The notes below the pieces were generated by a model that saw only the letters and a list, made by a program, of their open reading frames with translations, ran no database searches and had not been told where the DNA came from. The position numbers were made by a program, and so were the translations under genes. A stretch of 52,657 nucleotides of DNA from an uncultured Lachnospiraceae bacterium (lineage in GTDB: Bacteria > Bacillota > Clostridia > Lachnospirales > Lachnospiraceae), in NCBI GenBank assembly GCA_910577115.1, contig CAJTMC010000028.1, positions 1 to 52,657 of the forward strand, read 5' to 3'. Positions 16,936 to 25,675 of the stretch are shown one piece after another. Position 1 is the first letter of the stretch. Each line of letters opens with the position of its first letter.

Positions 16936-18537
16936 ATGAAACAAGTTAAATTAATATATCAATTCCTTTCTTTTCTGACCGCATTAATGCTGTTTGCAAC
17001 AAGCGCAGGTATTACAGTCTGCGCCGCAGAGCCGGACCGCGAGGCGGAGCGGGAAGAGCACAAAGCGCTCCCCATACAGACCGACGCGATACAAAACTGG
17101 CCCAAGGGGCCTGCGATTGGCGCGCGTTCTGCAATCCTCATGGAAATGAATACGCATACTATATTATATGCCAAAAATATCCACGAAAGAAACTACCCTG
17201 CCAGCACTACTAAAATACTAACCTGTCTGCTCGCAATGCAAAATTGCACAATGGACGAAATTGTCACCTTTTCATATGATTCTGTCCACGATGTTCCCAC
17301 CGATGGTTCAAAGCTCGGCGACGTTGACGAGGGTGACACGCTGACAATGGAACAGGCGCTCTACTGCGTCCTTGTGCAATCCGCAAACGAAGTGGCAAGC
17401 GCTGTCGGAGAGCATGTCGCCGAGAAGCTTAATCTGATGGGCGAAAACCAAAAGCCCATAGAAGCCTTTGCAGACCTTATGAACCAAAAGGCGGCAGAGC
17501 TTGGCTGTGAAGGCACCCATTTTACAAATGCTAACGGACTGTATGACGACAATCATTATACGACTGCCTATGATCTTGCACTGATTGGTTGTGAATTCTT
17601 TAACAATGAACTTCTTTGTAAAATGTCTTCAACGCCGCAGTATCATTTTCGGCTAAACCAAACCGATGAGGACGAGCGGTGGATGGCGTCGAAAAACCAG
17701 TTATATAAAGGAAAACCCTACGAATACAGTTATCTTCTCGGCAGTAAAACAGGCTTTGTCTCACAGTCAAGGCAGACGCTTGTTTCTGCCGCGGAAAAAA
17801 ACGGAATGAAGCTTGTCTGCGTGGTTTTTTATGAGGAAACCCCTTACCAGTTTGAAGATACCATTGCACTGTTTCAATATGGTTTTGAGAATTTCCAGAG
17901 ATTGTCCGTCTGTGAAAACGAGACAAACTACAAGATTATCACAGGCGATTTATTTGATACGGACAATGACCTGTTCGGTGACTCCACACCGTTAATGTCA
18001 ATGGAAGAGGACAGCTATATTATCCTGCCAAACACAGCAGACTTTACGGACGCCGTTTCGTCACTCGACTATGAAAACCAGGCAGTCGAAGACGGTCAGG
18101 ACGTTATCGCCACCATAAACTATACCTACTCTGACACGCCCGTAGGCAGCTGTAACATTATTTTTTCCAAAAACAGCAAAACCGACTTGTCATTTGCGCT
18201 TGGGGATCCTATCCCTGAAATTGCGGAGATTACAAAGGCAAACGAAAATGCTGCACCAAACGACGACGGTTCTCGCAATGACGGGAACAATGTCATTTTT
18301 ATCAACGTACAGAATGTCATTGTCGGTATTTTAATTTTAGCCGCACTTGCAATTTTTCTTTTATTCATTATTTCCATACTAAAAAGCTACAATTTTTCAC
18401 CGCGGGGGCAAAGTAACAAGCGAAGGAGAAAACGCAGGCAGGAAAGCCGTCTGGAACAGCTCCAGTCATTCCGGCGCAGAATGCGGGAAAAAAAGAATCA
18501 GCGAAAAAAGAGAAAGGCATATAAGAAGCGAAAATGA
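16936..18537 (+). CDS. serine-type D-Ala-D-Ala carboxypeptidase (PBP5/DacF-like)
   Basis: 533 residues. An N-terminal signal sequence (cleavage near AGITVCAAE) precedes a peptidase S11 domain with all three active-site motifs: S90-T-T-K93, S149-A-N151 and K271-T-G273. This enzyme trims the terminal D-Ala from peptidoglycan stem peptides outside the membrane. A membrane helix (about 454-478) is followed by a very basic C-terminal tail of about 50 residues (RRKRRQESR, KKNQRKKRKAYKK), which should lie in the cytoplasm. Such a tail is unusual for PBP5-type enzymes, which normally end in an amphipathic anchor. AAAGGACG lies 6 bases before the start. Monocistronic, ending at a hairpin terminator. 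Confidence 0.9.
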   Translation: MKQVKLIYQFLSFLTALMLFATSAGITVCAAEPDREAEREEHKALPIQTDAIQNWPKGPAIGARSAILMEMNTHTILYAKNIHERNYPASTTKILTCLLAMQNCTMDEIVTFSYDSVHDVPTDGSKLGDVDEGDTLTMEQALYCVLVQSANEVASAVGEHVAEKLNLMGENQKPIEAFADLMNQKAAELGCEGTHFTNANGLYDDNHYTTAYDLALIGCEFFNNELLCKMSSTPQYHFRLNQTDEDERWMASKNQLYKGKPYEYSYLLGSKTGFVSQSRQTLVSAAEKNGMKLVCVVFYEETPYQFEDTIALFQYGFENFQRLSVCENETNYKIITGDLFDTDNDLFGDSTPLMSMEEDSYIILPNTADFTDAVSSLDYENQAVEDGQDVIATINYTYSDTPVGSCNIIFSKNSKTDLSFALGDPIPEIAEITKANENAAPNDDGSRNDGNNVIFINVQNVIVGILILAALAIFLLFIISILKSYNFSPRGQSNKRRRKRRQESRLEQLQSFRRRMREKKNQRKKRKAYKKRK

Positions 18538-18562
18538 TTTGCCGCTTTAAGGGCAACAATTA

Positions 18563-18600
18563 AGAGAAGGCACGACTATGGCCGATGCCTTCTCTCTCTT
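18563..18600. terminator. terminator between the convergent carboxypeptidase and exonuclease genes
   Basis: A 10-base stem (18563-18572 with 18586-18595) is followed by TCTCTT on the plus strand. It overlaps the last codons of the minus-strand exonuclease gene, so it mainly serves the carboxypeptidase. Confidence 0.7.
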
Positions 18601-19535
18601 CTGCCTTCCCGAATTTGATTTCTTTTTGTAATAATATCGTTTACTGTTTCTGCATTTACCTGTTTCATGGTTTTTACCACAAAAATTCTGTCCTGAACAG
18701 ATTTTTTCATACGGATCTTGCCCTTAATACTTCCATGCTTTGGACAAACCATTACGGAATAATAGTTTTTACCGTTATTTGAAAACCAGGGAACCTTTTT
18801 TCTTGTTTTTGCACCGCAAAGAAAACACTTTGTGGAAACCACGTCCTTGTCATTCATTGCGGAAAGCTTATTTAGAAACTCACGTGATATGTATTTCGCG
18901 TAGTCATCAAATGTGACATTGATTTCTTCTGCTTTATTTCTTGGCAAACGATAAGTGTCAAAGGAATAATTCTTCAGAACGCCCTCAATATCTGCCACCT
19001 TTTTAAAAACCTCCGCCGTATAAACTGCATCGGCATCTGCCCGATGAAAAGGCACTTCTTCTTCGATATTTAAAAACTCAACCGCATACTGAAGCGAGCG
19101 CCTGTTCTTTTTATTTTCATAAGCAATGCTGAAAAGCTTCTGCACATCATAATATTTCATCGGCCGTTTTGACAGGCTTGGCATTCCATAAAAGTCCATA
19201 TTTTTCTGCAGTTCGGTCAAATCAAGGTTTCCCCATGTACAGAAAATATAATCGCTGCCGCACCAGCGTATAAAGTCGCCTGCCACTTCGTTAAAATTCC
19301 GACAATTTTCAAGCTCTTTCATGCTGATATGAATTAATTCTCCTGTTATCTGATTCATGCGGTCAAAAACCTGTGGTTTAATCAGTTCATGAAAGCTGTC
19401 AGCCTGCTTTGTTTCACTATCTAATTTTATCGCTCCAATTTCTATAATCTCAAACATCAGGTCACTCTCGAGCTTTGTCTTTAAATCGTCCGCCTGATTC
19501 CATTCCAAGTCTAAAATAATATAATTCATTGACAT
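18576..19535 (-). CDS. DnaQ-like DEDDh 3'-5' exonuclease with C-terminal zinc-ribbon-like motif
   Basis: 319 residues. The exonuclease core shows D9-L-E11, D105 and H164-x4-D169 (HRADAD), the full DEDDh set, so it should be active on single-stranded nucleic acid ends. It resembles the KapD/exonuclease-domain proteins of Firmicutes rather than the DNA polymerase proofreading subunit. After the core, Cys237-x2-Cys240 and Cys264-x2-His267 look like a zinc-binding pair, followed by a basic tail. The start is the first of two close ATGs; the second is at 19529. The gene stands alone. Confidence 0.8.
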   Translation of the reverse strand: MSMNYIILDLEWNQADDLKTKLESDLMFEIIEIGAIKLDSETKQADSFHELIKPQVFDRMNQITGELIHISMKELENCRNFNEVAGDFIRWCGSDYIFCTWGNLDLTELQKNMDFYGMPSLSKRPMKYYDVQKLFSIAYENKKNRRSLQYAVEFLNIEEEVPFHRADADAVYTAEVFKKVADIEGVLKNYSFDTYRLPRNKAEEINVTFDDYAKYISREFLNKLSAMNDKDVVSTKCFLCGAKTRKKVPWFSNNGKNYYSVMVCPKHGSIKGKIRMKKSVQDRIFVVKTMKQVNAETVNDIITKRNQIREGRRERRHRP

Positions 19536-19743
19536 CTTCCATTCCTGTCACTAATCTATATTCATTAGAATAACATAAATTGAGCTTTTTCACAACCACT
19601 ATAATCTTTGCTTTACTGCTTGCTCTGTTGCGGCAGCTATCTGTTGCATTGTCTGCAATCCATTATGAATCTTTTATTGCAATTTTATAAAAATCGGCAC
19701 AGAATTCCCTCATTTCGTGCTGAGGTTTCTATTTTCAAAAACG

Positions 19744-20061
19744 TTAATAAACAGGTCTCTCCCACTGATACCGCTCCATGTCCACATATCCGTCAATGAA
19801 TTCCACACCTTCTGCCTGTAACAGCTCCACCTGACGATTCCCGCCTCCGAATGCAAACGCGTCCGACACCCTGCCTTCTTTATTGACAACACGATAACAG
19901 GGAATATGATCGGGATCAGGATTGACATGCAGCGCATATCCAACCACGCGTGCCCACCGCTTATTCCCCGCAAGCGCCGCTACCTGCCCATATGTCGCCA
20001 CCTGCCCGTACGGAATCTGTTTTACGACCTCATATATTTTTTCAAATGCAGATTGCTCCAT
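19744..20061 (-). CDS. MGMT-family protein (alkyltransferase-like) with PCYR active-site motif
   Basis: 105 residues, only the DNA-binding/catalytic domain of O6-alkylguanine-DNA alkyltransferases: the YGQVATYGQVAALAG helix and the RVVGYALHVNP segment. The active-site motif is P54-C55-Y56-R57 instead of the usual PCHR. The acceptor cysteine is retained, but the His that normally activates it is Tyr. It may be a slow alkyltransferase or an alkyl-lesion sensor like the ATL proteins, which lose the Cys instead. GGAGG lies 6 bases before the ATG. Confidence 0.8.
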   Translation of the reverse strand: MEQSAFEKIYEVVKQIPYGQVATYGQVAALAGNKRWARVVGYALHVNPDPDHIPCYRVVNKEGRVSDAFAFGGGNRQVELLQAEGVEFIDGYVDMERYQWERPVY

Positions 20062-20602
20062 AGGAAACCTCCATTCTTACCCAAGCTGCGTTTTCCTTCC
20101 GCCTGTTCTTCCTGCTTGGCACTCTCTCTGTCTTATCAAAAGACTGCAGAAGTTCTTTGACCTTGTTCAAATCAAAATCATTTGCCAAGCAGATTAGCGC
20201 CTTTCTATCCTTCCAACTGTCAGAATTGGCGGTAAATATGGATTAAGTATACCAAATCCATACCTGAAAAACAAATAGTTCCTTTCTCCAATGTCTTCCC
20301 AATACTTTCCGGCATGGAAGCCTGACAGTTATATATTAGAAAGCACACTTGCAGCTAACACAAAAACCAGATTTTGTGTTAACTTGCATGTTTTATTGTA
20401 TTGTGTTGTTTATTTTTTCGTTAATTAATCTTGCAAACCGCGGTTTTCATTTGCCCGAGTGAATATTCTTTTATTCTTTTCCGGCTGGTATAGCGCCTCC
20501 TGTTTTCGCATAATATACAACATAAAACTTCATCTTGCATTTTTGCTAAATATTATATACAATAATTTCGTTAGGGTCTATTCTTAATGGGATTATGGAT
20601 AG
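20062..20602. other. 541-base intergenic stretch with a coding-like minus-strand fragment
   Basis: From about 20250 down to 20040 the minus strand is open and reads plausibly (DSWKDRKALICLANDFDLNK, then KKxRR-type basic residues). It runs through the MGMT start region and ends shortly after it. It has no start codon and no family that I recognise, and could be a gene remnant. The part from 20260 to 20602 is AT-rich and should hold the chemoreceptor promoter; I see no clear -35/-10 pair. Confidence 0.25.
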
Positions 20603-20632
20603 ATGAATTTGAGAAGGGAGCATGTTTATAAA

Positions 20633-22276
20633 ATGAAGAACGAAAGAGTAAAACATTTAGGACGCAGAATTAACGCTTTGATGACCTGTCTGCAGGTAGC
20701 AAGCATGATTTTAGTTGTTGCTCTATGCATTTCCATGTTTTATAACCTTGCTATGAGTCTATTGAGGGACCGCTGTGTCAACGCGACCAATGTCCTGGCA
20801 TATGAGCTGGACGGTTACGTGGGATCGGAAGACAAGAACGAAACATTGGATGAATTAAAAGAAATGTTTGGCTGCGAGTTCACGATTTTTGACGGGGACG
20901 TAAGAACTTATACGACCATTCAGCAAAACGGAGAACGGGTTGTCGGCACAAAACTGTCGGAAGAATTGTCTGACATCATATTAAAGCAGGGACAAAGTTA
21001 TACCGGGAATGCAGAAATTCTTGGCGTTGAACATATATGTTCGTATGTACCTACCAGAGATGAAAATGGTCAGATTAACGGCTTGATTTTTGCGGGTATT
21101 TCGTTGCAATCCGCTACCGAACAGATTAACGGAACGGTAAAAATGGCTTGTGTGGTAGGCATTATCGCTGTTATCATCAGTATTATCATTATGTCTGTTT
21201 TTGTTGGCCGTTCGGTATCCAAACCGCTTGCAAAGCTTACCGGTTTGGCACAGCGAATGGAGCAGGGTGATTTGGGACTCAAAACAAATCATGCATTAAA
21301 GATTGATATTCGTTCCAATGATGAAATCGGCTACCTCACGCGTATTTTTCAAAATATGATGGAACATCTGAAGGGATATATCGGTGAAATTTCTGTTACA
21401 TTGGCGGCAATTTCGGACGGAAATCTGACAGTGGAAACGACGCAGAATTATGTGGGCGATTTTGTTTCCATCAAGGATTCCTTAGATGAAATTCTGAAAA
21501 AGCTTAACGGCACAATGTCGCAGATTATGGAAAGTACAGATTATGTGTCGAATGGTGCGGATCAAATGTCTGTCGGTGCGCAGTCGCTCAGCCAGGGTTC
21601 CGTAGAACAGGCGAGTACGGTTGAGGGACTGGAAATGAATGTGAAAGAGATTTCACAGCACATTTCACAGTCGGCAGAGAATGCACAGCAGGCGAGCCAA
21701 ATGGTAGAAAACGTCGGAACACAAATTATGGAAAGCAATCAGAAGATGATGGAAATGATTGATGCAATGCGTGATATCAATGATAGCTCGAATGAAATCA
21801 GCAAGATTATCAAAACAATTGAAAGTATTGCATCGCAGACGAATATCCTTGCATTGAATGCCGCAGTCGAAGCGGCAAGGGCAGGCGAGGCAGGCAAGGG
21901 CTTTGCGGTCGTTGCGGAAGAGGTTCGCGCGCTGGCAGGCAAGAGTGCAGAAGCCTCCAAGACAACAACTGATTTGATTGAGAGCTCTATTCAACGGGTG
22001 GAGCATGGTTCCATGATTGCCAGCGAAATGGCATCACAGTTGGAGTTTGTTGTATCAGGAGCAAATCAGGTTATGGAGACGACGACACGAATCGCGGACG
22101 ATTCCCGTATGCAGGCGGCGGCAGTTTCAGATATCCAGGAGCAGATTAGTCAGATTTCGTGCGTGGTACAAACAAATTCCGCAATTGCGCAGGAAAGCGC
22201 AGCTACAAGCGAGGAGCTTAGTTCGCAGACAAAGATGCTGAAGAATTTGACGGATATGTTTCATGTGAAGTCGTAA
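20633..22276 (+). CDS. methyl-accepting chemotaxis protein, single-Cache sensor
   Basis: 547 residues from the ATG at 20633. I preferred this to 20603 because the GAAGGGAG ribosome binding site falls between them. An N-terminal membrane helix is followed by an extracellular domain of about 130 residues (FTIFDGDVRTYTT, YTGNAEILGVEHICSYVP, LIFAGISL), resembling single-Cache_3 sensors. A second helix, a HAMP domain (SKPLAKLTGLAQRMEQGDLG) and a full signalling domain follow, with the conserved hairpin tip ALNAAVEAARAGEAGKGF. It should signal through CheW/CheA. The ligand is unknown. A terminator follows directly. Confidence 0.9.
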   Translation: MKNERVKHLGRRINALMTCLQVASMILVVALCISMFYNLAMSLLRDRCVNATNVLAYELDGYVGSEDKNETLDELKEMFGCEFTIFDGDVRTYTTIQQNGERVVGTKLSEELSDIILKQGQSYTGNAEILGVEHICSYVPTRDENGQINGLIFAGISLQSATEQINGTVKMACVVGIIAVIISIIIMSVFVGRSVSKPLAKLTGLAQRMEQGDLGLKTNHALKIDIRSNDEIGYLTRIFQNMMEHLKGYIGEISVTLAAISDGNLTVETTQNYVGDFVSIKDSLDEILKKLNGTMSQIMESTDYVSNGADQMSVGAQSLSQGSVEQASTVEGLEMNVKEISQHISQSAENAQQASQMVENVGTQIMESNQKMMEMIDAMRDINDSSNEISKIIKTIESIASQTNILALNAAVEAARAGEAGKGFAVVAEEVRALAGKSAEASKTTTDLIESSIQRVEHGSMIASEMASQLEFVVSGANQVMETTTRIADDSRMQAAAVSDIQEQISQISCVVQTNSAIAQESAATSEELSSQTKMLKNLTDMFHVKS

Positions 22277-22301
22277 GTAAGAAGTACATATTTCAATGAT
22301 A

Positions 22302-22345
22302 AAAACCACAGGGCAGCCAATACACTGCGCTGTGGTTTTACTTTT
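22302..22345. terminator. Rho-independent terminator after the chemoreceptor gene
   Basis: The 10-base stem AAAACCACAG/CTGTGGTTTT (22302-22311 with 22330-22339) is followed by T-rich sequence. It lies between the convergent chemoreceptor and queT genes; the A-run on the other side may let it serve both. Confidence 0.8.
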
Positions 22346-22366
22346 GAACCTTTTTATTTTAAACTG

Positions 22367-22900
22367 TTACGATTGCTCCTGCCTGTTTGAACAACCGTAA
22401 ACGCTGTTTTCTTCTGATTTAAAAATCTGTCTTGCGTACTTATTCAGAACATTTAAAAGCACCATACCAAGCACGCCGCAGGAAACGATTTCACCGATTC
22501 CTACCGTTATTGCAAAATAAATCAAACTTCCCTCAAACTGGTATACATACGCAAGCACAAGCGGCACAACGATGATATTTGCCACGATTGGCGGTACCGG
22601 TGTCAGCCATTTATATTTTCTAAGCTGATAGGTTCCAATGGCTCCGGCAAGTGTTGCAAGCGATCCGAATACCACGTCCAGCGGTGCACAGCCAGTAAGA
22701 ATATTGCTCAGAAGACACCCGGCAAATAAACCGGGAATCGCCGCAGGGGTGAAAAACGGAAGAATTGTCAGCGCCTCCGAAAATCGCACCTGTATGGCAT
22801 AGTTTGCCAGTCCCAAAGCGTTTGCCAACAGTGTCAGTACCACGTACAGGGCTGCAATTACGCCTGCCTGTGTGATGTAAACTACTTTTTTGTCTCTCAT
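22367..22900 (-). CDS. queT: QueT-family queuosine-precursor transporter
   Basis: 177 residues from the ATG at 22900. A TTG at 22906 lies too close to the AAAGGAG site at 22911-22917. Five to six membrane helices with the motifs YAIQVRFSEALTILPFFTPA, GLFAGCLLSNI and VFGSLATLAGAIGTY match QueT, the membrane component thought to import preQ1/preQ0-type precursors of the tRNA base queuosine. The probable preQ1 riboswitch in its leader fits this role. It stands alone; no que synthesis genes are in the window. Confidence 0.9.
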   Translation of the reverse strand: MRDKKVVYITQAGVIAALYVVLTLLANALGLANYAIQVRFSEALTILPFFTPAAIPGLFAGCLLSNILTGCAPLDVVFGSLATLAGAIGTYQLRKYKWLTPVPPIVANIIVVPLVLAYVYQFEGSLIYFAITVGIGEIVSCGVLGMVLLNVLNKYARQIFKSEENSVYGCSNRQEQS

Positions 22901-22910
22901 ATTCAATTCT

Positions 22911-22954
22911 CTCCTTTAGTTTTATTTTACGTGAGGAAGGTTTCGAACTCACGT
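22911..22954 (-). promoter_or_regulatory. probable preQ1-I riboswitch upstream of queT
   Basis: On the minus strand a 7-base stem ACGTGAG/CTCACGT (22948-22954 with 22929-22935) closes a 12-base loop, TTCGAAACCTTC. An A-rich tail ending AAAACTAAAGGAG follows. This is the layout of class I preQ1 aptamers: a short P1, a C-rich loop, and an A-rich tail whose 3' end pairs with the loop as an H-type pseudoknot. The CCTT of the loop can pair with AAGG of the Shine-Dalgarno site, so binding of preQ1 would block translation of queT. Confidence 0.65.
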
Positions 22955-23113
22955 TGTATCTTTAGAAAAACCATGATTTTATGGGCTTTTCCAAAAATTT
23001 ATTATACATTGATTTTGGGAAAAGTCAAGCGCTGACTCAATTTTTGACGGCGAGTGTCAAAGGCAGACAAAAGGAATAGAGCCTTTTTAATTATGCTGCA
23101 TGGTTGTATAAAG

Positions 23114-23725
23114 TTATAACTCTTTTTTCGATATATCAACAACCCTTGTCGCAATCCTTTCTGCAAGATGCTGATTGTGTGTAACTGCAATAATACCCAT
23201 ATTACGCTTTGCAGCTTCTGCCAAAACCACATTCCAAATCTGTGCCTGCGTAATCGCGTCCAGCATAGTGCTAATCTCGTCGCAAATCAGATAATCAGCG
23301 CCGCTAAATAGTGCACGCGCCACGCAAAACCTCTGCAGCTCCCCACCTGACAGCTCCCGCGGAAAGCGGTCTAGCCATGCCCGCTCAATGCCAAACGCAT
23401 CCGGTATATCCTCGCGCAGTGCCCCGCTTTCCTCCAGCACACGCTTTAGCCGCCACCGCGGATTAATTGCTTTCTCAGGGTGTTGATAAATGAATTGCAC
23501 AGGGCATACACCCTTTTGCGGCAAAGGTCTATTTTCCAGCAAAATCTGCCCCTTTACCGGTTTCAGATATCCTGATAAAAGCATTGCAAGCGTTGTCTTA
23601 CCGTAGCCGCTTGGCGCAGACACAGCCAGGCATTCCCCTTTCTCTACTTTCAGCGTACAATCTTCGAGAATCCACGATTGTTTCTTATCATAACGAAAAT
23701 ACACATTCTTCGCCTCAAGAGCCAT
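23114..23725 (-). CDS. nickel/peptide-type ABC transporter ATPase, second (NikE/DppF-like)
   Basis: 203 residues from the ATG at 23725, with GGGAGG 6 bases upstream. Walker A is APSGYGKT, the signature is LSGGELQR and Walker B is ADYLICDEIS. It is shorter than full DppF-type ATPases and lacks the C-terminal oligo_HPY extension, as is usual for NikE-like proteins. It is the last gene of the importer and would pair with the 320-residue ATPase upstream. The 23000-23113 stretch downstream has only a weak hairpin. Confidence 0.85.
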   Translation of the reverse strand: MALEAKNVYFRYDKKQSWILEDCTLKVEKGECLAVSAPSGYGKTTLAMLLSGYLKPVKGQILLENRPLPQKGVCPVQFIYQHPEKAINPRWRLKRVLEESGALREDIPDAFGIERAWLDRFPRELSGGELQRFCVARALFSGADYLICDEISTMLDAITQAQIWNVVLAEAAKRNMGIIAVTHNQHLAERIATRVVDISKKEL

Positions 23726-23771
23726 CACAATCCTCCCGTCTTTTGCATAACAAACAAGCCCATTTTAAAAT

Positions 23772-24734
23772 TCATACGTCATAATAACACCGCACTTCAC
23801 CGCCCCGCACTTCCCGTATCGGGGGAACATCCGCCGTACACTGCGCCTTTTTGTAAGGGCAGCGCGGCGCAAACAGGCAGCCTTTCGGAAGATTTCCCGC
23901 ATAAGGCTGAAAACCTTCAATCGGCACAAAACCATTTTGCGGCAAAGCGTTCCATAAAGCCTTTGAATACGGGTGCCGCAGCGCATCAGAACCGTTTTTA
24001 AAGTCAGACGCAAAAGCCGTTTCTACGGTTGTACCCGCATAGAATACCGCAACTCTGTCCGCAAACGCAATTGCCAAATCAATATCATGTGTTATTAAAA
24101 TAACTGCTTTTCCTTCCTCTGCCATTTCGCGAAACAGCCGCAACGCCTCCAATGCCTGCTCAAGGCCCATTCCGGGCGTCGGCTCATCCGCAATAATAAG
24201 CTGTGCATCTGTAATAAACGCAGTAGACACCAAAACACGCCTCGCCATACCGCCGGATAGCTCAAAAGGATAAAGCTGCGGCGTTTTATCCGGCAAATCA
24301 AACCGCCGAAAAAGACTTCTTCGTTTCTCTGTTGGCTGCGATTTACGGTGTCCGTCTACCTGCGCGCCCACCTTCATTAAAGGATCCAGAAAAGCCACTG
24401 ACTGCGGTACAAGCGCAATTTCCGTTCCCCGAAGCTGCCTCTGCCGCGCGGCTGTCAGCTCCTCTCCCTTATAGTGCAAATGCCCGCGCACTGTGGCATT
24501 ATCGGGAAGGATCCCCAATATCGCAGAAGCGAACACGCTTTTACCGGAACCGGAAGAACCGGCAACGGCAACGATTTCTCCAGGATATACGGTCAGATGA
24601 AGATCCGAAATAACCTGCAAATCCGTCTGCTTCAATCCCCGGTATAAGTTGCTATTGCCTATACCATGCTCATACATCTGAAAGGAGACTGACAAATCAT
24701 GAATCTCAAGTAACGTCCCGTTTTTTTGCTCCAT
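23772..24734 (-). CDS. nickel/peptide-type ABC transporter ATPase, first (NikD/DppD-like)
   Basis: 320 residues. Walker A is GSSGSGKS (59-66), followed by a Q-loop around ALVPQSVAFLDP, the signature LSGGMARR, Walker B IIADEPTPGM and the switch His in LITHDIDLA. The C-terminal oligo_HPY region has the usual cysteine pattern (KGCLFAPRCPYKKAQC). It energises import together with the shorter ATPase downstream. The gene lies 21 bases after the second permease gene. Confidence 0.9.
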   Translation of the reverse strand: MEQKNGTLLEIHDLSVSFQMYEHGIGNSNLYRGLKQTDLQVISDLHLTVYPGEIVAVAGSSGSGKSVFASAILGILPDNATVRGHLHYKGEELTAARQRQLRGTEIALVPQSVAFLDPLMKVGAQVDGHRKSQPTEKRRSLFRRFDLPDKTPQLYPFELSGGMARRVLVSTAFITDAQLIIADEPTPGMGLEQALEALRLFREMAEEGKAVILITHDIDLAIAFADRVAVFYAGTTVETAFASDFKNGSDALRHPYSKALWNALPQNGFVPIEGFQPYAGNLPKGCLFAPRCPYKKAQCTADVPPIREVRGGEVRCYYDV

Positions 24735-24755
24735 CTTGGCAATACCCCTTTTCCT

Positions 24756-25592
24756 TTATTGCTGCGCACTGTACGGATCCATGATGATCCGCAGATGTTC
24801 ACCCAACCGATCCACAAGCAGCACGATTAGCACAAGAACAAGTCCGGGCAGCACCGCCGACCACCACATTCCCGTTGACAGATACCGCATACTTTCCGAA
24901 AGAATAATGCCAATCGCAGGCTGTTCCGGCGAAAGTCCGAATCCCAGAAAGGAAATGGATGCTTCATGCAAAATCGCATGAGGAAACATAAGAATCAATC
25001 CCACAAAAAACTGCGGAACCAAATGGGGCAGCAAATGATGCATCAATATCCACCCACCGGATTTCCCAAGCTTACGGGATACTGCCACATACTGCTGCGC
25101 GCGAAGCTGCAAAACCTCACCCCGAGTCAAACGTGCAAGACTGCACCAATGCGTAGCAGCAATTCCAATCAGCAAACCTTTTAATCCGCGTCCAAGCGCA
25201 AACGAAATCAGAATGATTAATATGGTATGCGGCACGCTCATCACAAGGTCAATCAGCCAGTTCACAAAAGCGTCTGCATATTTGGAACCCGTAGCCGCCG
25301 CAATCCCCACAACCACTGCAATTACTGCGCTGATCAGAGAAGCGGCAATTCCCACTGTCATGCTTACAGACACTCCCTTGAGCGTTCGTATAAAAAGATC
25401 CCGTCCAAGCGCATCTGTACCAAAAAAATGCTCCCACGAAGGCGGCTGTTTTGCATCTAAAAAACTTCCGGCTGCTGCCTCGTCAGAAGCAAAAATACCG
25501 AACATATATACGAAAGTGAAAACAACCGCCATAACCACAGTCCAAATCACAACCTTCGTGCGGCTGTTTATGGAATGATGTTGTCCTTTCAT
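24756..25592 (-). CDS. ABC transporter permease (NikC/DppC-like)
   Basis: 278 residues. The start at 25592 follows a GGGGGG run by 6 bases. The longer open frame to 25745 overlaps the other permease and reads poorly. The protein has an N-terminal helix, HFFGTDALGRDLFIRTLKGV (the classic DppC signature), a six-helix BPD_transp_1 domain and the EAA-like loop around RKLGKSGGWILMHHLLP. It would form the transmembrane channel with the DppB-like partner. Confidence 0.88.
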   Translation of the reverse strand: MKGQHHSINSRTKVVIWTVVMAVVFTFVYMFGIFASDEAAAGSFLDAKQPPSWEHFFGTDALGRDLFIRTLKGVSVSMTVGIAASLISAVIAVVVGIAAATGSKYADAFVNWLIDLVMSVPHTILIILISFALGRGLKGLLIGIAATHWCSLARLTRGEVLQLRAQQYVAVSRKLGKSGGWILMHHLLPHLVPQFFVGLILMFPHAILHEASISFLGFGLSPEQPAIGIILSESMRYLSTGMWWSAVLPGLVLVLIVLLVDRLGEHLRIIMDPYSAQQ

Positions 25593-25623
25593 ACGAATCC
25601 CCCCATTCTTGCCAACTCCCGCG

Positions 25624-25675
25624 AATTTGTGCAGTGGCACAAATTGCTGATTGAAAAATCTTTGATTTTTCAATC
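25624..25675. repeat. paired-hairpin element
   Basis: Two perfect inverted repeats stand side by side in the gap between the permease genes: 9-base arms (25624-25632 with 25637-25645), then 12-base arms (25649-25660 with 25664-25675). The second reaches the stop codon of the upstream permease gene. Neither has a T-run on the coding strand, so a terminator is unlikely. A similar pair lies at 36149-36196. Confidence 0.7.
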
